Below are positions 25,071-36,841 of a stretch of DNA of 64,000 nucleotides, piece by piece. The stretch covers positions 30,938-94,937 of the forward strand of contig QJNS01000282.1 in assembly GCA_004154925.1 (NCBI GenBank). The letters run 5' to 3'. The translations under genes and the position numbers were made by a program. This stretch comes from Monosporascus cannonballus (lineage: Eukaryota > Ascomycota > Sordariomycetes > Xylariales). Every line of letters begins with the position of its first letter. Position 1 is the stretch's first letter. The notes below the pieces were generated by a model. That model was not told where the DNA came from, made no database searches, and saw only the letters and a program-made list of their open reading frames with translations.

Positions 25071-25435
25071 ATGTCGCGAGCTTCGAAGCTGACCCTCGCC
25101 GGCACCTCCCTATTTGCCGTGGGCACCATCATATTCGTGCATTTCCAGCAAAGGTTCGAGAAGGAGGTATGTTCATCACACACACACACATATATATATC
25201 CAGCCGAGCCTGGACCCGGTATCCAACAATGAGGGATGTGTCTTCGCTTACAACAATACTACTGTCGCAGGCGATGCACCAAGGCGTCATACGCGACATG
25301 GAGCAGCAGCGCATCAAGAAGGAGCGCCAGCTCGACTTCGAAATGCAGAAGGCCCTCGAGGAAGAGTATAAGAAGGGCCAGACCGTACGGGAGACGACAG
25401 ATGATCTGCCGCCGAAGATGATGCCGGATCGGTAA
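25071..25435 (+). CDS. PET117: PET117-like cytochrome c oxidase assembly protein
   Basis: PET117 proteins are small mitochondrial inner-membrane proteins that act in cytochrome c oxidase assembly and haem A synthesis. Two exons, 25071-25166 and 25271-25435, encode 86 aa. The N-terminus MSRASKLTLAGTSLFAVGTIIFVHF is the single membrane segment of the family, followed by HQGVIRDMEQQRIKKERQ, the most conserved part. The tail is charged and helical (ALEEEYKKGQ). The 104-nt intron contains a CA run followed by a TA run at about 25178-25198. The length agrees with other fungal members. Confidence 0.88.
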
Positions 25436-26178
25436 ACTTTCGGTGGTGAGTGTGGGGAGGCCGTCTGGCACACGATGTCAACATTCCATGGCTCTTCCCA
25501 CTTCTACAGTAGCGCTGATGAGCACGGGGTTTCTCAAGTCCGGTACATTCGTTCCACCAACTACGAGTCGCGGGGGTGTTTTTAGGTAGTTTAGGTAACT
25601 CTCCTGGCCACTATATACCATATGCGGGCTAGGATGTAGAAGTGTATAGAAAATTGTATAGTATGTGACCTCTTGCGTATCGTCCAAGATAGAAAACTGC
25701 CAACCTACGATAGAGGCAATCACCGGCAGAACCCTCTGCAACGTCTAAGCTCATGCAAAATTTGTATGAGACATTTCCTTATCATAGAGTGGCCTCAGTG
25801 GAGGTAACTAACTGAATATACCCCTGTGAACTTGTAGCAACTCCTCCACAGTATCTCAGATACCGGCTTGTTTTAACTGCTGGAACGGATTTCGACGGGA
25901 AGCGCTCACGTTCCATAGTTCTGTAGCATTCAATATATATCCCTTCGGCAGTGACGCCACTGGATAATTACAACGTCATGGATTCCGAGAAGCCCCCGAT
26001 TGTTTCCGCATTCACTAGGTAGCTTAACAGTGCGTTATTAATCATGAAGGTCGCGCGATGGACACGGCTCAATATTTTTACGAAGATATATATGGTTAAA
26101 TGGTCCCAGCGTGAATAGACTACGATATTCACCCAAGCATATATCATTTATCTTCTAGGCGCTAACCACCTAATCAAA
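25436..26178. other. Intergenic region
   Basis: Nothing coding recognised. A GATATATATGG element at about 26083-26093 lies roughly 95 bp ahead of the epimerase start and may be its TATA box. Confidence 0.4.
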
Positions 26179-27234
26179 ATGCCATCGTCAGGAAAGAAGG
26201 TCTTCGTTGTCGGCCCCGGCTTCATCGGCTGGAGCGTGCTTGAGCTGCTAGTCAAGGAAGGGTATAAGGTGGTGGGATACGTAAGGGGGAACGAGTATGT
26301 TGACTAGATTAAGGCCTTCGGAGCGTCGCAAGCAGTGTTGGGAGATCTGAACGATAATGCCTTGATCACTAAACATGTCTTGGATCACGATATTGTCTTC
26401 CACACTGCGACGGCTGACCATCTTCCAAGCGCTCAAGCCATTCACGACGGCGTCCAGCAGCGGGCCGAGAGGGGCCTGAACACCATCTACATCCACACAT
26501 CCGGAACGTCAGTGTTGGCCGACGGCACGCCCCAAAGCGGGAAGTCCTCCAGGATATTCCACGACAATATCAAATCGGAGGTCGATTCGGTCGCGGATAA
26601 CGCGCCCCATCGTCAGATCGATCTCACTACCCTCGGCGTCCAGAAGAAGTTGAGACAGAAAGCCAAGATTGCGATTATGTTGCCACCGCTGATCTACGGA
26701 TTCAACCCTCGCTACAAGCGACTCTCGATTCAGATCCCCACGCTAACCGGCTATGCTCTCAAGCACGGGTTTGCGCCCCACATGGGTGCTGGCGGCGGGG
26801 TCTGGAGCAACATCCACGTGCTGGATCTCGCTAGGGGGTATATTACGCTGCTGCACCACCTGGAGTCGCTGTCCTTCGACAGTCCGCAGCTGGGCAATCC
26901 CTACTACTTCTGCGAGACAACGGGCGACAACGAGCTGAGCTGGAAGGACGTCGCCGAGCTGATCGGGTCGAGCCTGCACAAGGCCGGAGAGCTCTCCGAT
27001 CCCACCCCTCGCACCGTGCCCCAAGAGACGTATGGCGACATCTTGGGCGACTCCACCGATGCCGTGGTTGGTGCCAACAGTCGCAGCCGCGCGATGCGTC
27101 CGCGGGAGCTGGGCTGGAAGCCCGTAGAGAAAAGCTGGAAGGAGAGCTACGTGGAGGATGAGTTGCCCGAGATCCTGAGCGAGAAGACTGATCGGAAAGC
27201 CTTCAAGGGATATGGAGGTGCAGTTGCATCTTGA
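26179..27234 (+). pseudogene. NAD-dependent epimerase/dehydratase-like gene with in-frame TAG
   Basis: From the ATG at 26179 the frame gives a Rossmann start with a GxGxxG loop (VVGPGFIG), then VVGYVRGNEYVD, then TAG at 26305-26307 as codon 43. The same frame continues at once as IKAFGASQAVLGDL and stays open to 27234 (351 codons in all). Later parts look like a normal atypical extended SDR: TIYIHTSGTSVL, LPPLIYGFNP, SNIHVLDLARGYITLL and ELGWKPVEKSWKESYVEDELPEI. Related proteins as I recall them have Gln at the stop position, so the change reads as CAG to TAG. The 27 nt from GTAAGG to the TAG mimic an intron but are too short and encode conserved residues. It could be a recent pseudogene, a readthrough gene or a base error. 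Substrate unknown. Confidence 0.75.
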
Positions 27235-27710
27235 AGTTTTCATAGATGATGAGACCGTAGGTAGCCATTATCGGTGCGTAAAATTAATATCTATTTAAAC
27301 CAGTCTTACCGTAGGCAAAAAACCGACTGTTCGCAGGGGAGCCTCAGCAATGTTAGTTGGCTATGACTCTGTTGAAAGCTTGCGACAACAGATGCTCTGA
27401 TGCTGCCTCTGGGCGTTCGAAGACCCGTCTTCAAAAATATCATAAGCCCCTATTGACCCAAGGGGGGAAGAACAATATGACATAGTTGAGTCACGGATAT
27501 GTATATAACACGTACTTAGCATTCATTATGCGTCAAACGGGGAGCCTAGGGCTATTCCGCAGGCACCTTTTTGTTGGTGTCTATTGTCCCCGTAGGAACC
27601 GCACTTGATAAGCAACGACGGCCATGTTGCTGCGCCGCAGCACCGCTTCGACGTGTTTGCTTTGTTTCCTTATAAGTGGCCTTGAAGCGTCGTATGATTG
27701 AATTAGAACC
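27235..27710. other. Intergenic region
   Basis: 3' flank of the epimerase and promoter of the hydrolase; CTTATAAGTG at about 27669-27678, some 40 bp upstream of the hydrolase ATG, may be a TATA element. Nothing else recognised. Confidence 0.4.
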
Positions 27711-29608
27711 ATGGATGAGAAGCAGCTGCGGAGCGTGAGCTCATCCGGACAGCCGAGGCGGTTACCACATGTCGACAATCGACTTCTACAAGTTGGGATT
27801 CTGATATGCTTCGGCCTACTCCAGCTTATTCATTCCTCGTGGCGCCCTCTCATAAACTCTAGCCGCTGTGGTGAAAACCTGCTCACATACCATGGAGAAC
27901 ACATCAGCTGGGAAAGGTGTGGGGAGTTATCGAACGGTCGTGCCCTTGAGTGCAGCAACATTGACGTGCCGATGGATCAATTTAACCCGGAGAACTCGGG
28001 TAACAAGACTTTCAGCATCCCCCTAATACGGCTACGAGGGAAGAACGCCACCCAGAACCTGCTTCTCAATCCGGGTGGGCCGGGTGGCTCCGGTATCGAA
28101 TTCCTCTTCCGAAGAGGGGAGCAGCTAAGTGCCATTGTCGGGGAAGGTTTCCACCTCCTAGGCTTTGATCCGCGTGGTGTCAACGGCTCTAGGCCTCTAG
28201 CGTCTTGTTATCCAGATGAGGAGACTCGGCGGAAGTTATCCCCAGTCAGAGACACCAAACCTTTTGAGGACAGCCCGGACATCTATGCGTGGACGCAAAA
28301 CTTCGTGAAAGCCTGCGCTGATATTATGGGTGAACACGGCAAATACGTCAACACGCCACAGACAGCCGCCGATATGAACAGTATTCTGGATGCCGTAGGG
28401 CAGAGCGATGATATGATCTACTGGGGCTTCAGCTATGGATCCATACTGGGTCAAACCTACGCGGCACTCTTTCCGGACCGCTCGAAGCGTGTCATTATTG
28501 ATGGCGTGGCTAACCAGAATGACTGGTATACGGGCCTCTGGGATTTCGAGTCGCTGGAGGATACCGAGCACGTACTTGAGGGGTTCTTCGATGAGTGCAT
28601 CAAAGCAGGCAAGAACTGCACCCTATCGCCGCTTTCGAGGACCAAGGAGGAATTATGGGACAAGGTCCTATCGCTCGCAGCCAGCCTTGAGCAACAGCCT
28701 CTCAGCGTATATGTCAATAACTCGGTATATGGGACGCTCGATTACAACAAGGTCATGTATAGCGCCATATTTCCCGCATTGTACAAGCCTCTCAACTGGT
28801 ACGGTCTCGCCGATCGTCTCGCAAAGATGCTCGAGGGAAATGCCACTGAAGCCTTCTTGGCCTACGGTAGCGGAGATGCCTGGGACCTGGCCGGGGATTC
28901 AAACAGGTTTGTTCTTTTGAACGACGGCTTGACGGGACCTGAGCATTGGCCTCAGGACAGGGAGACGCTTCTGGACAAGCTTCAGCCCTTCTTCAATTCG
29001 ACTCTTTTCGGCGCCACTCAGGTTCACGATTACTACGACAAGCAGCGATGGATTCTACCAACTACCCACACCTATGTTCCGAGAAAGGGGGTCGAGACGG
29101 CGCATCCCCTCCTCATCCTTTCCACTACGTACGATCCTGTCTGCCGTAAGTCCTCTTTCCGGTCCAATATGTTCTCTGCACCTCCTTTCCTCCAGTGGAG
29201 TTGACCTGACGTTTCCCTTTTTGATGACTACACGCCTTCGCGTTTGTAAAGCCGAATTTCAATTGTCTACTGTGTACTTCATTACTGACCCCAGCTATCT
29301 TAGCACTGGTGTCCACACGTGCTGCGAATGCCGCATTTGAAGGTTCCCAAATTGTCGAGGTCAAAGGATATGGGCATTGCTCCCTCGCAGTACCGTCGAC
29401 ATGCCTTGCTAAGCACGTCCGCAACTTCCTATATAACGGTACGCTACCAAACAACTACACACAGTGCGATGTCGACGGACCGTACTTCATCAAGCCGGAG
29501 GGGGATGCGAAAACAACGCCTCGGAAGCACTTCGACGACCTAGAGGAACAACGTATCCATCTCGCTCAAGTTGAACTTGCAATGGACCCTACATGGCCGA
29601 TATGGTAG
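27711..29608 (+). CDS. Alpha/beta hydrolase, tripeptidyl-aminopeptidase-like (TAP C-terminal domain)
   Basis: Exons 27711-29145 and 29304-29608 join in phase to give 579 aa. A hydrophobic segment at about 27-41 is a signal anchor or long signal peptide, and several NxT/NxS sites suit a secreted or surface protein. The catalytic set is visible: Ser241 in WGFSYGS, Asp475 in STTYDPVCP, which spans the splice junction, and His503 in GYGHCS. The oxyanion region is NPGGPGGSG at 120-128. The C-terminal part from DPVCP onward matches the TAP-like domain found in bacterial tripeptidyl aminopeptidases and their fungal relatives. Likely a serine exopeptidase or esterase; substrate unknown. The ORF is intact, unlike the disabled genes on both sides. 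Confidence 0.88.
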
Positions 29609-29980
29609 ATTCAGCTGTATTTGCTACGTGTGGTTCGGCTCCTGAAACTTCTACCTGGCGCCATACAAGTGAATTGTATCATGATGAGACATGCTACGTC
29701 GTGAACTAAACTTTATAACGGACAAGCCATCTAGAAACCGCGTAATATACCTTTCAGAGGAATATATAAGGATGATCTACTCAGCGAGTACATTAACAAT
29801 CAGCTTTAGAACTCTAAGCGCGTCTCGTTACTAGTAACATGTACGTCTGCCCTGCCTGCCACTATTCGCATGCCGAGAATCTGGCATATGCATAGCTCTC
29901 AACAGAACTCCGTTACCTGATCCCAAGCGACTGATATTGAACCCCTATTGCTTGTGCTGCGCTTCTGCTTTTCGTGATTT
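29609..29980. other. Intergenic region between convergent genes
   Basis: 3' flanks of the hydrolase and the FAD oxidase gene. Nothing else recognised. Confidence 0.4.
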
Positions 29981-32175
29981 CTACGATAAAGGGGTAACCC
30001 GACAGAGACGTCCGTTTTGAGAGTTGGGGTAACCATCCACAGGTTGAACCTCCCAGCCTTCGCTGCCAACTGTCGTTGGGGCCCAGAACAAGCCCCATGG
30101 ATCACGAGCACGTTTGATCTCCAACAGTCTAGTGTAGTGGGCGCCGTAGAAAGCCTCTTGCCAGTTTGGCTCCCCGGGATCCCCCTCATTCATATACGAC
30201 CCAGCCCCAGGGGAGACGTCTCTGAGGAGCTGCATGTACGTCTGCATCATGGCATCCCTATCCCTCGCCTCAGCCGCGGTGATCCCGACAGGCTGCAGAT
30301 CCATGAGCATCGCGTGCATCCTGTTGTTCCGCCAAGCGGGGATCACGGCGCTGTCCCGACCCGGCCACCCCGCCACCTCCTCGGTCGGCGAGGTCAGTGT
30401 GCCGTGGAAGTAGAAGTCGTTCTCGTAGCCCCCTTCGGTTGCCTCGCGTATGGCGGCCATTGTCCTATTGAACAGCTCGTCGTTCTCCCAGTTCTCGCGT
30501 GGAAGCAGCCGGGATCGGTATCGGGTATTGACCGGCCGATCTCCGCCGCCGCCGCGGGGCGAACCGAAGACTCGGGTCGTAGGCGGGGGGGTTGGGCATG
30601 TTGACGCCTATGCGGTTCAGTTCGTTGTACAGCGGTTGCATGAAGTCCCGCACTTCCGACGACGTCTTGCCGGGGAATTGGGAGGTGGTTGTGAATCGGT
30701 AACTGTTGTCAGCCCCCGGGTAGATGTAACTGAAGCCATAGCCACCAGCGTCCAGTATGTCCGCACAGAAGCGGTAGTATAGGCTGACAGCTTGCCAGAA
30801 AGTGTCGATGTCAGATATGGGGGAGGGAGTCCCCAGAGTCAGCGACGAAGTAGTTAGGTTGATCGACGCATATGCTTTCATGATGACTGAGGTGATGATA
30901 CCGTATGTTGCTATATATAGTCAGTAGAAGTTCATTGTGCTCGATCAAGGCATGTGTTCGGGTTTGTCACTTACCTCCGCCGCCTCCCCGAAGCGCCCAG
31001 AAGAGGTCTGTATTTATTTCCGGGTCCACTGTAACGACCCTTCCATCTGCGGTCACGACTTCCATTGAAAGTGCTTGGTCCGCTCCCAGCCCGAACGTCG
31101 AGGTAATACTAGAGTGCCCTCCAGAACTAAGCCACCCGCCAGCTCCGCCTACAGTGCTACCCCCCGGTGCAACTAGGGTGATGCCATTGGCCGCCATGAA
31201 GTTGTACATCTCCCAGGCCTCGATGCCAGCGCCGTAGCGAACGGCAGGCCCTGTGTAGTTTCCCTGAGTGTATTCGGGAAGAAGCTCGAAGTTTTTGAGA
31301 TGATGGACCCAGATGCTCAGCGATCCGGCTCCCACGGACCTGCCACCAAAGTCATGGCCAGTGTTCCTACGACGCTGTCAGATTGTAGGTCCTACTCTAA
31401 AGGAGGTATAAGCGGTAAGCTTGCTTTGTTATCACTCTGATGTTCCTGTTACGTGCGAAGTTGACTGCCGCCTGGACATGCTTCACACTGGTGGCGTTCA
31501 CAACATAGACCGGGAAGCCTCCGTGGGTACAGTTACCCTAGGGATCTAAGGTTGCCACGCATGTACTCCCTTGAGTCCACTCCGCCAGAGCTACCAAGGG
31601 GTCATCGATCCAGAAGTCTGCAAGGTGTCAGTTCTCTATGAGACAGCCTAGTTGCCTATTCTCTCTTTCCCAATGGGACGGCTAGGAGGACATGAACTGC
31701 AGTTTGTGACAGCCAGATTCGTTTTCACGAATAGGGTTTGACTCTAATAGTACATTAGTAGCTGATTGCAAACGGGATGGGCTATGAGAATATGCACATC
31801 TCGACTAGCTACGGGCCACCTACAACGGACTGAAGGAGCTGTTTCAACCAGGAAGCGACATCTCTGTTTATCGTAGCCGGGCCCGGGGTAGCAAGCGTCA
31901 GCGGCCGGTTCAGGCTTCAGGAGGGCACCATCTATAGAAGCATTCAGCCGGTTCCATTTGCCGTCACTTGGCCAACCAGGATCACCAGGCATAGATCTAC
32001 ATTCTGTATCGGGGTCGATGGAGACAGCATCATTTGCGTTGCCGAAAGCTATGTCGCTGAAGTCGCCGATGTCATCACGGCTTAGTTGAAGGCCTTCCGG
32101 CCTTAGAGCGACGTCCGCGAACGCGCAGGAAAAGAATACGAAGACAGCGGTCAAGGATGCGATATACACTGTCAT
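29981..32175 (-). pseudogene. FAD-linked oxidase of the berberine-bridge-enzyme type, disabled
   Basis: Exons are inferred at 32175-31824, 31617-31425, 31366-30975 and 30910-29981. They carry a signal peptide (MTVYIASLTAVFVFFSCAFA), an FAD-binding domain with NTGHDFGGRS (the GHD His is the usual covalent FAD site) and PGGSTVGGAGGWL, and a C-terminal BBE domain (HYTRLLEIKRARDPWGLFW). Two lesions are seen. TAG at 31538-31540 (minus strand, about codon 144) interrupts [22 protein letters not shown]. The frame also shifts by one base near a run of seven C (30585-30591): upstream ends GVNMPNPP, downstream resumes GDRPVNTRYRSRLLPREN. Total exon length is one base over a multiple of three, as a 1-nt insertion predicts. 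Intron 2 has a GC donor (GCAAGC). Sequence error is possible for the C-run. Confidence 0.8.
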
Positions 32176-35122
32176 CGTGAGGCTTACGATAGCCACATCG
32201 CGCAGAGGACACCCTGTCTCATGTAAGGACAACACCCTTTATAATGAGAGTCTAGAGCGATATGCATTGTGTACGACAGGAGCGACTACTCTCTGATTAC
32301 CAAAGTTTTTGGAAGCACTTCTGCGGCCTGGTAGCTGGTCCGAATATGAGGGTGGCAGCTGTAATGCAACCTATGGGCGTTGCTAAGACCTTCCCGATCG
32401 AGACAACGAGAAAGTCATTTGACGGATTTGTGAGGCTGGAGTCTCGTCCGGCAGGATCACAGCACCATCTCCTGGACGGGAAGCTCCGGGACCACACCCG
32501 GACTATCTGCATTCACCGTTAATGGTGCCTGTAGGAAACTGGATTATGCAGACGTACCTGGGAATGCAGTCAGCTGCTGTGGTGCAACTCAAACCAATAG
32601 AAGAACGTGAAGTTCCCAGTTAGATGCAAGCCAACCTGGACTTGGGATGACTTGACCAATAAGAGCATGACGCTCGACGCCTCAAGTCGAATAGTTTCCC
32701 TTGGGAGTTCTGCGAAATGCGCTTATCCATTCCGCGCGGATGGATTCACCTCCGACTACCCTAAGGATGATCGCATTCTACTGTTATTATGTCCAGTGAG
32801 CGATATGAAAACGGAGCAGACCTGATATCGCCAGAGTACATGTAGACATGGGCTCCGGAATGCGCAGCCACTATCTCTAGTCCAGTTTGTTAGGGACGCT
32901 ATGATTCTATTTCCCATGGAGATCGTGCTCACTCTTGTTTAGTCAGCGAGTCCGACGTGAGTACAACCCTCTAGATCATCACATGACTGTGCCGAAATTC
33001 TGAGTAGCAGTGTATGTTCTCCTGATCCTTGATTACGCCTGCCGTGGAACTCTAGCTCTCACACCCCTCTATCTAGCCATGGCTTAGAGTAGCACTCTGA
33101 TGCCATCGAGAATGCCAACTGATGTAGCCTTACATAACTCAAGAGCGCGATCTTCCCCTGCAACAACCATTGCATGCTACGAGAGCCGCTTCCCGGTGAT
33201 TCAACATAATGAAAAGAGTTACGCAGTTCCAGCTAATATGACGAGCAGGTACCTGAAGATTGAAGCTCTCGAGTAGTGGATTACCACGGTCAGATTTGGG
33301 CAGCTCTGACGCTGTTATAAGAAAATACCATAGGGTAGGCAATCGACTGAGTTATCAAACGTATCAGCACCAGAAAAGGAACGTCATCCGGATTCATCAA
33401 GGGCCAGGCATTTACCTACATGTTCTCCAAGATAAACTCATTTTAAAGACTCAGGGAACTGCCTCACATTAAGTATATACAATAAGCACAGCATCCAGCC
33501 CTTGGCGGTCGCATGTCCAAGTAATAGGGGCAGTGGGTCGGGGCTATAAATCCGCCATGAGTCTCGCAACAGCAGATACGGGTATTACGTAGGGGTTTGT
33601 TCGCGGAGTTCTTAAATAGAACTCGGCTTAGCCTTAGAATCTGATACACATAAGAAGAGGGCCGGGTCCTCGTATGCCGAGTTGCTTGTAAATAAATGAG
33701 ATAGTTGTCCAACATTCAATGGTTTTCTATTTTCAAGTGATCCTTGTCTCGCTGGTTTAGTTTGGTACTACACTACTAGAAAATAACTTGAATGTGGCAT
33801 TAACTTTTCTATTAAGTCGACCCGGAAGTGAGAGAGCAAACGTCAATATCTCGCCTAGAGCATATTGCTTTGCGATTACACAGACCAGTGGATTCGCTAT
33901 TGTCTACTAGTTACGATAGGCATAATTACTACATGCTATACATCTCCTTTTAGTTTACCGAGATCGACGCCCAAAAAGAACGGCCAAGCGGCCGAGGGCA
34001 TCCACGAGCGTATGTGTTTTTATGTACCATGTTTTATTCGCCGATGTGGTGGTTGCGACCAACAAACAGCGCTGGTATCTGGAACACTGGCCCAGTTCTA
34101 CTGTCCGGAGTCTGAGTTGCGACTAGATAATATGACAACCACGGATATTCCACAGGATATAGGTACATATAGTGTTCATAAAGGAAAGGCCATGCTAAAG
34201 GGCATTTTACGTGACAGTGTCTAAGGTTCAATTATGGCAATACTACGGGAGACCTTAATCCAAGGCCCCTCCATAGTCAAGAAGGTCGTAAAGTTTCCAA
34301 CATTCCACTGACGGTTAGCCTTAGCTGACTCTGGTTATCATGTCCGTGAATCGGTAGCTCAACTCATCCGGTACTACTCGGAAGGCATATCGTAGCTACA
34401 GGTTTAGGTCAGGACTCCTTTTTAAGGTGACACCATGACTCAGACGATGCCAACAATGGTCCCTAGTTAACAAATACAAATTTCTGCTTGTCCCTCCCTT
34501 CTGTCCGTGCCGCTGAAGCATGTATTCGGGAGCTCCTCTTTAGGCGGGGTTTCGGTCTCGCGACACTTCTCCGTAATATTCATAGAGAGCATACTCCGAG
34601 AGTCTCTTAAGCCATGCATCGAAAGGGAAATGGTCGATGATTGGCGTGCGTGTCTTGACAATTATAGAAACATACACAAACCGCCAGAGAATGGTCGAGC
34701 ATGTCGCCAATCTGTGAGGCTCGCTGTGCTGGAGCGGTTCTACAGGCTGAGACGCGAAGCGCATCTCTTCGTAACGACAATATGCCCGAGACAACCAATA
34801 TCGAGTTATAACCGTCTTGTTATGTCATCATTCATAAAAGAAGGAATACGAGATGATCGACAGCTTGGCGCCATTGAATGTGCCGGACAATGTAACGTCG
34901 CGGGTTGCCAACTTCCATACAAGCCCAGCGCATAAAGAGAAGCATATATATATACGCATATATATGTATGGGCATATCCATACTGGCAGATGACGGACGA
35001 TCTGAAGTTGATGAAGATCAATTTTCGGTAGTAAAGGTCCAGATACCTATCTGTGATCATCATCTCCAATCTCATCAGAAAATAAGCAGTCGATAACGCA
35101 TATCATCTCCTCGACGACCATC
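32176..35122. other. 2.9 kb intergenic region
   Basis: No protein family or RNA gene recognised. A 142-codon open frame at 34507-34935 (+) resembles nothing I know and has no codon or splice support. An alternating TATACG/TATATG stretch lies at about 34942-34967. Confidence 0.4.
32238..32243 (-). promoter_or_regulatory. TATA box of the BBE-like gene
   Basis: TATAAA on the minus strand within CATTATAAAGGG, about 65 bp upstream of the chosen ATG at 32175. It supports that start over the in-frame ATG at 32235. Confidence 0.4.
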
Positions 35123-35623
35123 ATGAAGGCTAGTGCTATCTGTTCCACGCTGGTAGCCGTACTCGCGCTCGGCGCGGCCCAGATCGGGAGACAGGCGACT
35201 GAGTACAAGGTGTCGGCCTTCGCAGGGAGTTGCATTCCCCACAGTCTGTACTACAAGTGAGTGACTCCATTAGGGGGTCGGAGAGGTAATGCGCTCACCA
35301 CGGAGATCAGTTACGAATTCGACGTCGCCACAACGAGCGCTCTAGAGTCAACACATTGTAGCCTCATGCTGCTAGGCCCTGATCTTCTGCCGCCAGTCAG
35401 ACCAATTGGTTGCGAGGATGCCGCCTATAGCTGGTCGGTGGCCCTTGGCAACGAATCGTTGGCTCTGACGGTCATGACGCCCTTGGGCGAAGAGACGAAC
35501 CTCACGGGGGTCCACACGATCACGAAGGATCAACTTGCCATGCTGGATCACGGTAGTGTGGTGATTCAATATTATAAAGGGCCCCGGAATTTCGCAATCG
35601 CCACTGAGCGCACATTAGCATGA
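35123..35623 (+). CDS. Small secreted protein, function unknown
   Basis: Exons 35123-35256 and 35311-35623 join in phase (AA/T TAC) to give 148 aa. The N-terminus MKASAICSTLVAVLALGAAQ is a signal peptide, leaving a mature protein of about 128 residues with three Cys (GSCIPHS, THCSLM, IGCEDA) and two N-glycosylation sites (NES, NLT). The arrangement of a CIPHS motif, a central Cys, then WSV...LxLTV and a C-terminal VxQYYxGPxxF segment resembles a widespread family of uncharacterised fungal secreted proteins, as I recall it. An effector-like or cell-wall role is possible, but no activity can be read. The 54-nt intron is GT-AG. Confidence 0.7.
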
Positions 35624-36841
35624 GTCTTGGGCCTGTGCCTGCTTCTTGCTTCTCTCACCTCACTTCAAGAACCAACCGTTTCCATTGCATCATCTGATGA
35701 TTTAATTCCACGAAGCAATACGGGGGATCGGATGCGATCAGGTATAGTACTTACGGCGAAATATAGAAAGACTAGATGTAAATAAATTTAGGACATACAT
35801 AGAAGTAATGCATGGCGTAATGCTGCCACCAGTCTGCCTGCCCCAGTTTTGATTCGACGTCAGCTGCAGATTCTGTGAACGTATAAGTCGTCATGTTGGC
35901 TATGATGGCAACCTTGATGGACGCCCGAATCACCTATATAAGGGTCGACCTGCCTTTGGGTTCAAGTCTAGCAAGGGAAAACATACTGATACCTGTCATC
36001 TCCTTTTCTAGACAGCGCGAGGCAGTCATGGCATCTCAGGATCTCAGCAATCTTTTCATACCATGACCCGACGCCGCACACTCCGGTGTCTCACTAAAGG
36101 TAATAATAGGGGAGCATATCGTAGCGTTCCTATCAGGAGCATTCCCTAAAGACCCTGGCGTCCGTTCATAGGCTATTTCCACTGATCTCCCCCTTAGACC
36201 TTTCAGAATTGAAGGCAAGTCGGTGTTATGCAGCCGACAAGCAGCTGCCAATTCACTTCAATCGGGCGTCGGAGTTAAGGTCCTGGCCTTGGGCCAGGAT
36301 AACATCATCTTATAAATTGCGGACGCCCGCCCAATTCGGGGAAACACTCTTCACAGTCCCTTTACGATTCCACGAGCAAAGATCAAAGGACGTGTGGCCC
36401 CCTAAAAAGGAGCTATACGGTAATGGGCGGGGACAGCGGAAACTCGTCATTGAGGTGTATTTGGTACTCCGTGGCGGATGACGTCGCCCCGGCCAGGGCT
36501 CTCGAAAGAATCGTTCATCGTAACGTCATGCATTCGGCAACAAGGCCCTACCACTTCCCCTATCAACCGTCGTGTGTTTCAATCGCGGGTCGGGTAGGGG
36601 TATAGAAGGAGCTATATAAGCCCCAGAAGCCTTGTGATGATTACGTTATGGTATCGTCGTCATAGATGGAGTCATGGCCTCTTTTAAATGCGAGCGTGCC
36701 CTGTACTCAGGACCCTTGAATTCCCCTTGAATAACAGCCTCAACGTGAACAAATTGTAATAACCAACACGCGAGAAACAAGAGCACAACTTACTTTTTAA
36801 TTGTAACCAGAAGCGCCAAACAAGACATTCACTTGCAGAAA
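35624..36841. other. Intergenic region with two TATA-like elements
   Basis: CCTATATAAGGG at about 35934-35945 and GCTATATAAGCC at about 36611-36622 are both plus-strand TATA matches. The second lies about 220 bp before the dehydrogenase ATG and is probably its promoter. The first precedes a 48-codon frame at 36028-36171 that is broken by TGA at codon 13. No family was recognised. Confidence 0.4.

Noticed and set aside
26281..26307. 27-nt GT...AG intron that would remove the TAG in the epimerase
   Set aside because: Far below the usual fungal minimum of about 45 nt, no branch point, and it would delete residues conserved in the family.
30540..30620. Intron to explain the frame change in the BBE-like gene
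   Set aside because: Possible GT...AG pairs are either too short or remove conserved sequence, and no branch point is present; a 1-nt shift in the C run is simpler.
35934..35980. GGTTCAAGTC-like stretch as a tRNA B box
   Set aside because: No matching A box or cloverleaf could be formed around it.
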